Assembly: GCA_038255145.1 (NCBI GenBank)
Contig: JBBSLP010000083.1
Coordinates: 1 to 19,417 of the forward strand
Length of the DNA: 19,417 nt
From: WHTX01 sp038255145
GTDB taxonomy: Bacteria > Actinomycetota > Acidimicrobiia > Acidimicrobiales > CAIXPF01
Direction: 5' to 3'
Below are positions 1 through 7,354 of this stretch, in pieces. The notes beneath the pieces are model-generated. The model was not told where the DNA came from. It searched no databases and saw nothing but the letters and a program-made list of their open reading frames with translations. The position numbers and the translations under genes were made by a program. Position 1 is the first letter of the stretch; each line of letters opens with the position of its first letter.

Positions 1-69
1 GACCTGGGCTCGGCCTTCAACGACGGCCTGGCCTGGCGGGCCCTGGTGGCCGCGTTGGGCGAGGGCTGA
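1..69 (+). CDS. 3' end of an unidentified rightward gene (partial)
   Basis: The first 23 codons of the window read open in frame 1 and end at TGA (67-69), giving a 22-residue tail that finishes ALVAALGEG. Every sense codon ends in G or C, which matches real genes in this genome. The opposite-strand reading over the same bases is a low-complexity Pro/Arg tail of the Ada/AlkA protein, past the end of its recognisable domain. The two genes would therefore converge with an overlap of about 53 bases. The fragment is too short to assign a family or function. The call rests only on the open frame and codon bias. Confidence 0.4.
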   Translation, partial: DLGSAFNDGLAWRALVAALGEG

Positions 70-1561
70 CGTCGGGCAGGGTGGCCCACAGGTGGAACGA
101 GGCGTAGCCCCGCCACGGGCGCCAGGCCTCGGCCCGGGCCACCAGCTCGGGCCACGGTTCGGGCAGGCCGATGGCCACGGCCGCCTTGCGCAGGGCCAGG
201 TCGCCGACGAGGAAGCTGTCGGGGTCGCGCAGGGCCCGGAGGCGCACGTAGGCCACGGTCCACGGGCCGATCCCCGGTAGTGAGAGCAGGCGGGCGCAGG
301 TGTCGTCGATGTCGGCCGAGCCGTCGAGGTCGACGAAGCCGCGGGCCACGGCCTCGGCCAGACCCCGCAGGGTGCGTCGGCGGGAGTCGGGCATGCCCAG
401 CAGGGTCAGGTCGGCCTCGGCCACCTCGGCCGCGGTGGGGAACAGCAGGGCGGTCTCGCCACCGGTGGCCCCGGCTGCGCCGGGCAGCGGGGTGCCGGCC
501 AGGGTGACGAGGCGGCCGGCCAGGGTGCGGGCCGCGGCCACCGACACCTGCTGACCGAGCACGGCCCGCACGGCCAGCTCGAAGCCGTCGAACGCACCGG
601 GCACCCGCAGCCCGGGTCGGGCGGCGACCAACGGTCCCAGGGCGGGGTCGGCGGCCAGCACGTCGGCCACCGCGCCGGGGTCGGCGTCGAGGTCGAGCAG
701 TCGCCGGGCCCTGACCACCAGTCGGGCCAGGCTGCGGAAGGGGCCGGCAGAACCGTCGGCCGGGTGCACCCGGAGCACGACCTCGGGCCGGTCGGCCACG
801 GGCACGAGCTCGACGGTGCCCCCGTCGGCGCCGAAGCGGAAGGTGCGCCGGTAGCTCCCCTCCCCCACCACCTCGACGCCGGGGATGGCCCGCTTGGCCA
901 GGAAGGCCAACAGCCCGGGCCCATCCAGCGGCGGCCGGTAGGCCAACCGGGTCTCGAGCACGGCCCCGCCCCGGGCCGCGGTCGGCCATCCCGCTCGCAC
1001 CGAGGACGGGCTGCGGCCGTGCACGTCGAGGTAGGCGGCGTTGAACTGACGGATCGAGCCGAACCCCGCCGCGAAGGCCACCTCGGTCAGGGGCAGGGTC
1101 GAGTGACGGACCAGGTGGTGGGCCCGCTGGACCCGTCGGCTACGGGCCACGGCCTGGGGTCCCACGCCGAGCTCGGCCAGGAACAGCCGGTGCAGGTGGC
1201 GGGCACTGACCCCCAGCCGGTCGGCCACCGCGGCCACACCCCCGGCGTCGGCTGCCCCCTCGTCGATCAGGCGCAGGGCCCGGCCCACCAGGTCGGCCCG
1301 CTGGTTCCAGTCGGGGGAATCGGGGCTGGCCCCGGGGTGGCAGCGGCGGCACGGGCGGAAGCCGGCGGCCTCGGCCACCGCCGCGTGGCGATAGAAGGCC
1401 ACGTTGCGCCGCAGCGGAGTGCGGGCCGGGCACGTGGGCCGGCAGTAGATGCCGGTGGTGGAGACGGCGGTGAAGAAGCGACCGTCGAAGCGGGCATCCC
1501 GGGCGGCGATGGCCCGGTAGCAGGCGTCGGCATCGAGCGGCTCGGCCGGCATGGTGCCCAT
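17..1561 (-). CDS. alkA: Ada zinc domain-AraC HTH-AlkA fusion (alkylation response regulator / DNA-3-methyladenine glycosylase II)
   Basis: This 514-aa protein combines a sensor-regulator and a base-excision glycosylase for alkylated DNA. Residues about 10-80 form an Ada-type zinc domain with Cys40, Cys44, Cys71 and Cys74; Cys40 matches the E. coli Ada cysteine that accepts a methyl group from phosphotriesters. An AraC-type HTH follows (about 95-190). An AlkA-like N-terminal domain starts near 203, and the HhH-GPD glycosylase fold runs to about 494. The hairpin LPGIGPWT lies at 428-435 and the likely catalytic Asp454 sits in GDLALRKA. There is no C-terminal O6-methylguanine methyltransferase domain. 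This Ada-AraC-AlkA order is common in Actinomycetota. ATG at 1561 or 1552 are both possible starts. The last 20 residues are Pro/Arg-rich and lie outside the fold. The gene is divergent from the threonine aldolase. Confidence 0.93.
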   Translation of the reverse strand: MGTMPAEPLDADACYRAIAARDARFDGRFFTAVSTTGIYCRPTCPARTPLRRNVAFYRHAAVAEAAGFRPCRRCHPGASPDSPDWNQRADLVGRALRLIDEGAADAGGVAAVADRLGVSARHLHRLFLAELGVGPQAVARSRRVQRAHHLVRHSTLPLTEVAFAAGFGSIRQFNAAYLDVHGRSPSSVRAGWPTAARGGAVLETRLAYRPPLDGPGLLAFLAKRAIPGVEVVGEGSYRRTFRFGADGGTVELVPVADRPEVVLRVHPADGSAGPFRSLARLVVRARRLLDLDADPGAVADVLAADPALGPLVAARPGLRVPGAFDGFELAVRAVLGQQVSVAAARTLAGRLVTLAGTPLPGAAGATGGETALLFPTAAEVAEADLTLLGMPDSRRRTLRGLAEAVARGFVDLDGSADIDDTCARLLSLPGIGPWTVAYVRLRALRDPDSFLVGDLALRKAAVAIGLPEPWPELVARAEAWRPWRGYASFHLWATLPDVSPRPTRPPGPARPGRR

Positions 1562-1661
1562 CTTGGCCCAGGTGGGGCCGCCCGGCTGGCCGGCATCGGA
1601 CGGGGACAGCCGTCACCCCGGTACCTCCGGGCCCCGCCGGCCACTGGCAGACTCGGTGGTC

Positions 1662-2690
1662 ATGCGCATCGTGGACCTGAGCTCGGACACCGCCACCCGC
1701 CCCACCCGCCCGATGCGCCAGGCCATGGTCGACGCCGAGGTGGGTGACGAGCAGCGGGGCCTCGACCCCACGACGAACAAGCTGCAGGAGCGGGTGGCCG
1801 AGCTGCTGGGCAAGGAGGCGGCCCTACTGCTGCCCACGGGCACCATGTGCAACCTGGTGTCGGTGGCCGCGCAGACGAGGCGGGGCGATGCCATCATCGC
1901 CCACCGGCTGGGCCACGTGATCCGCTTCGAGTCCTCGGGGGCGGCCGTGGTCTCGGGGGTGCTGGTCGACCAGGTGGACGGGCCCAGGGGCCAGTTCGAC
2001 GGGGCCACGCTGCAGGCGGCCCTGGCCCCGGGCTCGGTGTACTTCGCCCGCACCAAGCTGGTGTGCCTGGAGCAGACCACCAACCTGGGCGGCGGCGCCG
2101 TGTGGCCGCTGGAGCGCTGGGACGAGGTGTGCGGGGTGGCGGCGGGGTTCGGGGCCACCATCCACGCCGACGGCGCCCGGCTGGGCAACGCCGTGGCTGC
2201 GTCGGGGGTGCCGGCCGACCGCTGGGCCCAGGGCGTGGACAGCATCTGGATCGACTTCACCAAGGGGCTGGGCGCGGCCATGGGGGCGGTCCTGGCCGGT
2301 TCGGTGGCCTTCATCGAGGAGGCGAGGCGCTACAAGCACCTGCTGGGCGGGGCCATGCGCCAGTCGGGCATCGCCGCCGCGGGGTGCCTGTACGCCCTGG
2401 ACAACCACTGGGAACGCCTGGCCGAGGATCACGACCGGGCCCAACGGCTGGCCAAGGGCTGGGCCGAGGTGGGTGTCGTGCCCGATCCCGAGCCGGAGAC
2501 GAACCTGCTGTTCGTGAACCCGTCGGGAGCGGGCCTGACCGCGGGCGAGTTCGCCGAGGGGCTGGCCAAGCGGGGCGTCGAGGTCGTGCCCCTGGGCGAC
2601 AGGGTGCGGGCCGTGACCCACCTCGACGTCGACGACGAGGGCATCGACCTGGCCATCAAGGCCGGTCAGGATGTGGTCGCCAGCCGCTAG
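1662..2690 (+). CDS. Threonine aldolase family PLP-dependent beta-eliminating lyase
   Basis: This 342-aa protein is a fold-type I PLP enzyme of the low-specificity L-threonine aldolase family, which splits threonine or allo-threonine into glycine and acetaldehyde. It opens with the family signature for substrate and PLP contacts (VDLSSDTATRPT, 4-15). LLLPTGTMCNL (56-66) is the phosphate-binding loop region, HADGARLGNA (168-177) carries the Asp that binds the PLP pyridine nitrogen, and Lys201 in FTKGLGAAMG is the expected Schiff-base lysine. Length is typical. ATG at 1662 was chosen because homology begins exactly there; the frame is open 37 codons further upstream, but that part looks non-coding. 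The stop TAG shares the palindrome CTAG (2687-2690) with the converging helicase gene. Related beta-eliminating lyases with other substrates cannot be excluded. Confidence 0.9.
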   Translation: MRIVDLSSDTATRPTRPMRQAMVDAEVGDEQRGLDPTTNKLQERVAELLGKEAALLLPTGTMCNLVSVAAQTRRGDAIIAHRLGHVIRFESSGAAVVSGVLVDQVDGPRGQFDGATLQAALAPGSVYFARTKLVCLEQTTNLGGGAVWPLERWDEVCGVAAGFGATIHADGARLGNAVAASGVPADRWAQGVDSIWIDFTKGLGAAMGAVLAGSVAFIEEARRYKHLLGGAMRQSGIAAAGCLYALDNHWERLAEDHDRAQRLAKGWAEVGVVPDPEPETNLLFVNPSGAGLTAGEFAEGLAKRGVEVVPLGDRVRAVTHLDVDDEGIDLAIKAGQDVVASR

Positions 2691-4243
2691 CGAACCACCG
2701 TCGCCGCCCCTGACCACGGCGTGTGCAGGGCGGCCTCGGGGGGACAGGTCTGCATGGACCTGGCGACCGGGGCGACCTCGTCGAGGAACCCCTCGTGGGC
2801 GCCGGAGGCCGGGTCTTCGTTGGTGCCGGCGACGTACACGACGACGAAGCCGGCGTGGCGGCCGTCGGGCTTGCGGCGCAGGACGCGGCCCATCCGTTGC
2901 ACCATCTGTCGTCGGCTGCGGCTGGCGGCGAGGATCACGGCCAGGTCTGCGGCGGGCACGTCGACCCCCTCGTCGAGCACGGTCGGCGCGCAGAGCACGG
3001 TCAGGCCGCCCTCGAGGAAGCGGGCCAGCCGGTCGCGGCGCCGAGCCCGGTCGAGGCCTGAGTGCAGGGCCTCGGCTGCGAACCCCCGATCGGCCAGCAA
3101 CTGGGCGGCCTGCTCGGCGCCGACGATGCTCTGGGTGAACACGATCGTCCGCTTGGCGTGCGCCACCGTCCCGCTCATCGCCGCCAGCGCGTCGAGCTTG
3201 GCCGGGGTCTCCGCCAGCAGCCTCCGACGCTCGGCCATGGCCGACAGGTAGCCCATGGCCGCCGCGGACAGGGCGGACCCGCCGCGCGCACAGCGGGCCA
3301 CGTCGACGAGGAACGCCCCGATGGGCTCGGAGCGGACCGCCCCGCTGCGCAGGAGTTGGGACCGGTTCCGGGCCATCTCCACGCCGAGATCGTCGTACTC
3401 GGCGTACTCGTCGTCGCTGAAGCGCACCCCGACCAGGGCCACGTGGAACGGTGCCAGCACCCCTTCGGTGATGGCCTGTCGGTACCCCATCCGGAAGCAG
3501 GTGCCACCGAAGTACGGGTCGAGCCGGTCGAGGTGGGCGTCGTCGGATCGGGCGTAGGTGGCGCTCAGCCCCAACCGGCGGGGGAACTCGTCGCGCAGCA
3601 CGTGGCGGTTCTCGTCGGACCCGTAGCGATGGCACTCGTCGGCCACGAGCAGTCCGCCGGGGCGCCGCGGCCGCAGGTCCGCGGTCCGGGCCGAGTTGGC
3701 CACCGCCACCACGACGTCGCAGTGGCCGAGGTCGTCACGGTGGCCGTCACCCACCAGCCCGATGCGCGCGCCCGGGGGGAGCAGCCCGGCGAGCACCGAA
3801 CGCCACTGGTGGAGCAGGTCCCGGGTCGGCACCAGCACGGCGGCCTGTCCGCCCCGGGCCAGCTCCTCCCCCACGGCGACGACCCCGACCATGGTCTTGC
3901 CCGTGCCGGTGACGGCCTCGACGACGCCTCGACCGCGCCGCGCTCGCCACGCACCCAGGGCCTCGACCTGCCAGCGGTACAACGCGGGCCCGAGGTCGCG
4001 CCCCCCGACGGGGACCGGGGGCACGGCCGCCGCGGGCTCGGCCGCGAGCCACCAGCGGACCGGTCGGCCCGGGTCGGCGTCAGCGCGGCGATGGAATCGG
4101 CGCGGGTTCGACTCGAGCACCCGGGCCACGTCGGCGGTGGTCATCGACACCCGGCCGCGGGCCCGCAGGGCGTCGCGCAGCTCGTCCGCGGTGCGGCCCG
4201 GCCCGGCCGTGACCGCGGCGAGCACGTCGGCGAGGTCGCTCAC
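2687..4243 (-). CDS. XPB/SSL2-like superfamily II DEAD/DEAH-box helicase, last gene of the five-gene cassette
   Basis: This 518-aa ATP-dependent SF2 helicase or translocase has a complete motif set: LYRWQVEAL (88-96), Walker A AVTGTGKT (110-117), LVPTRDLLHQW (137-147), motif II DECH (202-205), motif III SAT (227-229), LHSGLDRARR (393-402), DEGVDVPAADL (424-434) and motif VI QRMGRVLRR (449-457). The arrangement fits the COG1061 (SSL2/XPB) group. Residues 1-70 look like a winged-helix domain (TADELRDALRARG). The start is GTG at 4243, whose bases overlap the upstream stop as GTGA; the frame stays open to 4375, but that stretch lies inside the upstream gene. It is the distal gene of a cassette with a BrxD-like ATPase immediately upstream, which recalls the BrxD plus helicase (BrxHI) pairing of type 2 BREX, although this helicase is XPB-like rather than Lhr-like. 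Confidence 0.9.
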   Translation of the reverse strand: MSDLADVLAAVTAGPGRTADELRDALRARGRVSMTTADVARVLESNPRRFHRRADADPGRPVRWWLAAEPAAAVPPVPVGGRDLGPALYRWQVEALGAWRARRGRGVVEAVTGTGKTMVGVVAVGEELARGGQAAVLVPTRDLLHQWRSVLAGLLPPGARIGLVGDGHRDDLGHCDVVVAVANSARTADLRPRRPGGLLVADECHRYGSDENRHVLRDEFPRRLGLSATYARSDDAHLDRLDPYFGGTCFRMGYRQAITEGVLAPFHVALVGVRFSDDEYAEYDDLGVEMARNRSQLLRSGAVRSEPIGAFLVDVARCARGGSALSAAAMGYLSAMAERRRLLAETPAKLDALAAMSGTVAHAKRTIVFTQSIVGAEQAAQLLADRGFAAEALHSGLDRARRRDRLARFLEGGLTVLCAPTVLDEGVDVPAADLAVILAASRSRRQMVQRMGRVLRRKPDGRHAGFVVVYVAGTNEDPASGAHEGFLDEVAPVARSMQTCPPEAALHTPWSGAATVVR

Positions 4244-5481
4244 CGCCCGGCCGGTTCGTCCTCGGCGCCGGTCTCGAGGCTGGGGTCCTCGCCGTAGTCG
4301 ACGGTGATGTCGGCCACGGTGGTCTCGGGCTGGTCCCCGGGGTCGAGGCGGCGGAGGTCCCATTCGTTGATCCACGCCCGCACGTACTGGCGCATCCGGT
4401 TGGACGGCAGTCGCTCGAGGCCTTCGACGTCGGGCGGGTCCCAGCCGTAGGCCTCGGCGTGCAGCGCCTTCAACTGGCGGTACGTGCGGTCGAGGGCGTC
4501 GCGGTCGGGAGGCTGGAGCGTGACCTGGTCGCGCTCGATGATGCGCATGCCGGCCTCGGCCGCGGCCGCCAGCAGCTCGGCATCGGCGGTGGCCTTCTGG
4601 CGCAGCCGCTTGGGTATCAGCTCGAGGTCGTTCTTGCCCACCAGCACCTGGGCCTCGAAGTCATCGACGGTGGCCAGCACGGCCGCCACCGGCGCCTCGG
4701 GGTCGTCGCGGTCGCCTCGCACCCAGCGGGCGACCTCGGCGTAGGACTTCGCCCGCTGCAGGAGCGAGTAGCGGCCGATCAGCTCGACCTCGTCGAGCAG
4801 GACCACCCAGCCCGCGTAGCCGGCCGCCCGCACCAGGCGGGACACGAACCGGAAGCGGTGCATGGCCAGGTCGCGCTCCTTCACCGCGCCCAGCCGGTAG
4901 GTGGACGCGGCGCCGGCCTCCTTCAGGCGGCGGCGGAGGTCGGCCGCGGGCAGGGGGTCGCCGGCCCAGAACCGCACGATCCGGTCGGCGAACTCGGGGT
5001 CGCCCCGGCCGTACTCGTAGAGGAACAGGGTGGCGGCGAAGCGGCTGTCGACCGGAACGTCGTCGGTGTGGACCCAGCGGTACAGGGCGGCGTACTCCGC
5101 CGAGCCGGTCTGCAGCCCGGCCGCCACCTCGTCGATGGCCGACCCGGCCCGGTCGGGCAGCCGGGCCTCGTCGATGGCGGCCCGGAACACCTTGGCCGGA
5201 TCGTGCAGGGCCGTCTCCTTGGAGATCACGACCTTGGACACCACGAAGTTGGCCTGCAGGGCCTGGTGGGCCAGGTGCTGGAGCACGTGGCTCTTGCCGG
5301 TCCCGAACCCACCGCCGAGCAGGAACCCGCCGGCCGCCTCTCCTGTCGAGGGGCCAGCCAGCGCGTCGAGCAACTGGGAGAAGCGGTCGTCGACCACGGA
5401 CTGGAGCGACTCGAGCGCGGCCACCGCGTCGCGGTTGGGCACGCCGGCCCGCAGCGCCTCGAGGGCTCGTCGGGCGTTCAT
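4240..5481 (-). CDS. BrxD-like P-loop ATPase (BREX ATP-binding / DUF2791 family)
   Basis: This 413-aa AAA-type ATPase begins RRALEALRAGVPNRDAV (4-20), which resembles the start of the BREX BrxC/BrxD ATP-binding family (formerly DUF2791). Walker A is GGFGTGKS (57-64) and Walker B is VVLLDE (226-231). The segment VVSKVVISKETALHDPAKVF (80-99) between them also looks typical of this family. The last 40 residues are acidic. ATG 5481 overlaps the upstream TGA as ATGA and follows a GGGGGAG Shine-Dalgarno-like stretch. The frame is open to 6513, but that part is the shadow of the upstream gene. It sits between a degenerate relative and a helicase, so it is probably the energy-using subunit of the complex, perhaps loading or driving the helicase. 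The family call is recalled from sequence patterns, not from a search. Confidence 0.82.
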   Translation of the reverse strand: MNARRALEALRAGVPNRDAVAALESLQSVVDDRFSQLLDALAGPSTGEAAGGFLLGGGFGTGKSHVLQHLAHQALQANFVVSKVVISKETALHDPAKVFRAAIDEARLPDRAGSAIDEVAAGLQTGSAEYAALYRWVHTDDVPVDSRFAATLFLYEYGRGDPEFADRIVRFWAGDPLPAADLRRRLKEAGAASTYRLGAVKERDLAMHRFRFVSRLVRAAGYAGWVVLLDEVELIGRYSLLQRAKSYAEVARWVRGDRDDPEAPVAAVLATVDDFEAQVLVGKNDLELIPKRLRQKATADAELLAAAAEAGMRIIERDQVTLQPPDRDALDRTYRQLKALHAEAYGWDPPDVEGLERLPSNRMRQYVRAWINEWDLRRLDPGDQPETTVADITVDYGEDPSLETGAEDEPAGR

Positions 5482-6437
5482 CGCTCCCCCAACCGGACCA
5501 GGGAGGCGAAGGGGTTGTCGCGGCGACGGTCGCGGACCTCGTCCACGATGCGCAGCTTGAGCGCCTGGTAGGCATCGACCCCTCGCAGCGGGTCGGACAG
5601 GAACTCCGGGGCGGCTAGGACCACGACCAGGCAGTGTCCGAGCTCGTCGCTGTTGTCCACCAGTTGGCGCAGCATCTCGTAGCCGTCGAGCAGGGCGGCC
5701 TTGGTGTAGTAGAGGCCGTGGCGCTCTTCGGGCGCCGGGCGGCGGGCGAAGCCCAGGCGGCGCACGTCGAGGCACAGCACCAGCCCCGACCGCCCGTTGG
5801 ACCGCAACCAGTGGGCCAGGGAGAACAGGAGCTGGCGGGCGTTGTGGCGGCCGATGCGGCGGAAGATCATGGCCGAGCGGAGCAGTGACATCTGCCGCAG
5901 GTCGCCCCGCAACCAGTCCAGCACGGCCGCGGCCTCGGCCTCGGTCACCTGGCCGGTGCCGAGGACGGCCTGGCACAGGCGCAACATGGCGGTGCGGAAC
6001 TCGGTCACCATGTCGTAGTCGCGGTAGACCGCCGCCTGGAGCTGGCGGTTCACGTCGCGGGTCAGCTCGACGGGGTCGACGCCGTAACGGGCCGCGACCG
6101 CCGCCACGGTCAGGTCCCCATCCCCGTCCCCCTCGACCGGGTGGGCGGCGGCGGCGTACGCGGCGGAGACGGCGTGGCGGGCCAGGCCGTCCCAGTCGAC
6201 GCGGCGGGCTATCTCGAAGAACACCTGGTCCATCAGGTGGATGCGGACGCTGGCCGCGTCCACCTCGACGAGGTCGTAGCCACCCTGCCCAGCGGCGCGC
6301 TCGAGGTCGGCGACGAACACGGTTGCCTCCTCCTCCTCGGCGGGGACGACGAACTTGACCGCGGCACCGCCGTCGGCCACGAACCCGTCCAGGTACTCGC
6401 GCTGGAGCAGCTCGGCGTAGGCCGGAGCCGAGATCAC
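5478..6437 (-). CDS. Degenerate BrxD-like ATPase partner (Walker A lost)
   Basis: This 319-aa protein appears related to the BrxD-like ATPase encoded just downstream. Its N-terminus REYLDGFVADGGAAVKFVV (13-31) lies where a P-loop is expected but lacks the GxxxxGKS/T pattern. The Walker B position reads LVLCLDVRRL (219-228), with Asp224 but no following Glu. The C-terminal stretch VVVLAAPEFLSDPLRGVDAY (271-290) resembles the APEFF/TPEFF-plus-RG segment of BREX ATP-binding proteins. It is probably a structural or regulatory subunit that does not hydrolyse ATP, as with the paired active and inactive subunits of other AAA complexes. GTG 6437 is preferred: it overlaps the upstream TGA as GTGA and follows AGGAG (6443-6447) at 5-base spacing. 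An in-frame GTG at 6455 has weaker support. The relationship is inferred by eye. Confidence 0.7.
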   Translation of the reverse strand: MISAPAYAELLQREYLDGFVADGGAAVKFVVPAEEEEATVFVADLERAAGQGGYDLVEVDAASVRIHLMDQVFFEIARRVDWDGLARHAVSAAYAAAAHPVEGDGDGDLTVAAVAARYGVDPVELTRDVNRQLQAAVYRDYDMVTEFRTAMLRLCQAVLGTGQVTEAEAAAVLDWLRGDLRQMSLLRSAMIFRRIGRHNARQLLFSLAHWLRSNGRSGLVLCLDVRRLGFARRPAPEERHGLYYTKAALLDGYEMLRQLVDNSDELGHCLVVVLAAPEFLSDPLRGVDAYQALKLRIVDEVRDRRRDNPFASLVRLGER

Positions 6438-7354
6438 GTCGACTCCTCGAAGCACACCCCGGCGTAGACCTTCTCCTGGCCCGACCGGGCCACGGTGACC
6501 AGCACCCCGCCACCCCGGGTCAACGCGCTGGCCGGCAGCCGCAGGGTGCGGCCGTCGCGGGTGCCGGTGACGCCGCTCTGGTCCACCAGGTACAGGTCGC
6601 GGGCGAACTCGGCCTTGGTGTACTCGCGGGCCGAGCCCGGCAGCACGGTCAGCACCGCGTAGAGGTCGGCCAACTTCACCGTGGCCCCCCGCCGGGCACC
6701 GCTGCGGCTGATGACCAGGTCGTAGGCGGTGGCCAGGGATTCGAGGAAGGCGTCGGCCTTGAACTTGGGCGGCCGGGCCTGGAGGGCCTTGAGCGTCCTG
6801 ACCAGCACCGAGGGCCGTATCCGGCGCTCGCGTCGACGGTCGACGAGGACCGAGGCATCACCGGAGGACGTCTGCACGATGGCCGGGTAGCTCAGGATGC
6901 GCCCGTCGGCTTCGAAGGCGGAGAGCCCCGCTTCGGCCGCCAGGGCCAGGATCTCCGTCGCGTAGCCCCCGTCGGCCAGGTGGGCGTGGACGTCGAAGCG
7001 CCAACCGTCCTTGAGCCCGGCCGCGGCCTCCGCCGCCGACGCGGCCAGCCGGGCGGCGCCGTCCAACGCCGCGTGCACGTCGCGGATCTGGCCCTGGGCG
7101 GCGGCGGTCTTGACCCGCTTCGCCTCACGCAGCGCCCCGGACAAGGCCCGCACGGTGGCGTCCGCCTCGCGCTCGAGCGCGGTCAGCGCGCTCTCGAGGT
7201 CCGAGGCGTCGACGTCGGGCGCGGTCGCCGCCTCCCGGGGCGCATCGAGATCGTCTGCGGTCTCGAGGTGTTCTGTGGTCTCGGGGTGTGTCGTGTCCAC
7301 GGTCGGGCTGACCTCCGCTCGGTCGATCTGCACGTTCACGTCCTGCCCGCTCAC
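6434..7354 (-). CDS. Uncharacterised coiled-coil protein of the five-gene cassette
   Basis: This 306-aa protein is not recognised. Residues 1-52 are acidic, Thr/Asp-rich and probably disordered. Residues about 53-115 are Ala/Glu/Arg-rich helix with heptad-like spacing, suggesting a coiled coil. From about 119 onward the protein is compact alpha/beta, with YATEILALAAEAGLSAFEADGRILSYP (131-157) and a basic patch VDRRRERRIRPSVLVRTLKALQARPPKFKAD (171-201) that could contact nucleic acid or a partner. No membrane segments, signal peptide or catalytic motif are seen. The start is GTG 7354, which overlaps the stop of the upstream HTH gene as GTGA; the frame is open to 7831 but only inside that gene. 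Its place between a DNA-binding protein and an ATPase pair suggests an adaptor. That role is inference. Confidence 0.72.
   Translation of the reverse strand: MSGQDVNVQIDRAEVSPTVDTTHPETTEHLETADDLDAPREAATAPDVDASDLESALTALEREADATVRALSGALREAKRVKTAAAQGQIRDVHAALDGAARLAASAAEAAAGLKDGWRFDVHAHLADGGYATEILALAAEAGLSAFEADGRILSYPAIVQTSSGDASVLVDRRRERRIRPSVLVRTLKALQARPPKFKADAFLESLATAYDLVISRSGARRGATVKLADLYAVLTVLPGSAREYTKAEFARDLYLVDQSGVTGTRDGRTLRLPASALTRGGGVLVTVARSGQEKVYAGVCFEEST

Noticed and set aside
1824..3635. A 603-codon minus-strand frame across the aldolase/helicase boundary
   Set aside because: It is out of frame with the helicase motifs and antisense to the aldolase, with Arg/Gly/Pro-rich composition only.
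4240..6513. A 757-residue ATPase starting at 6513
   Set aside because: The first 344 codons are a shadow of the degenerate ATPase gene. The BrxD-like homology begins exactly at ATG 5481.
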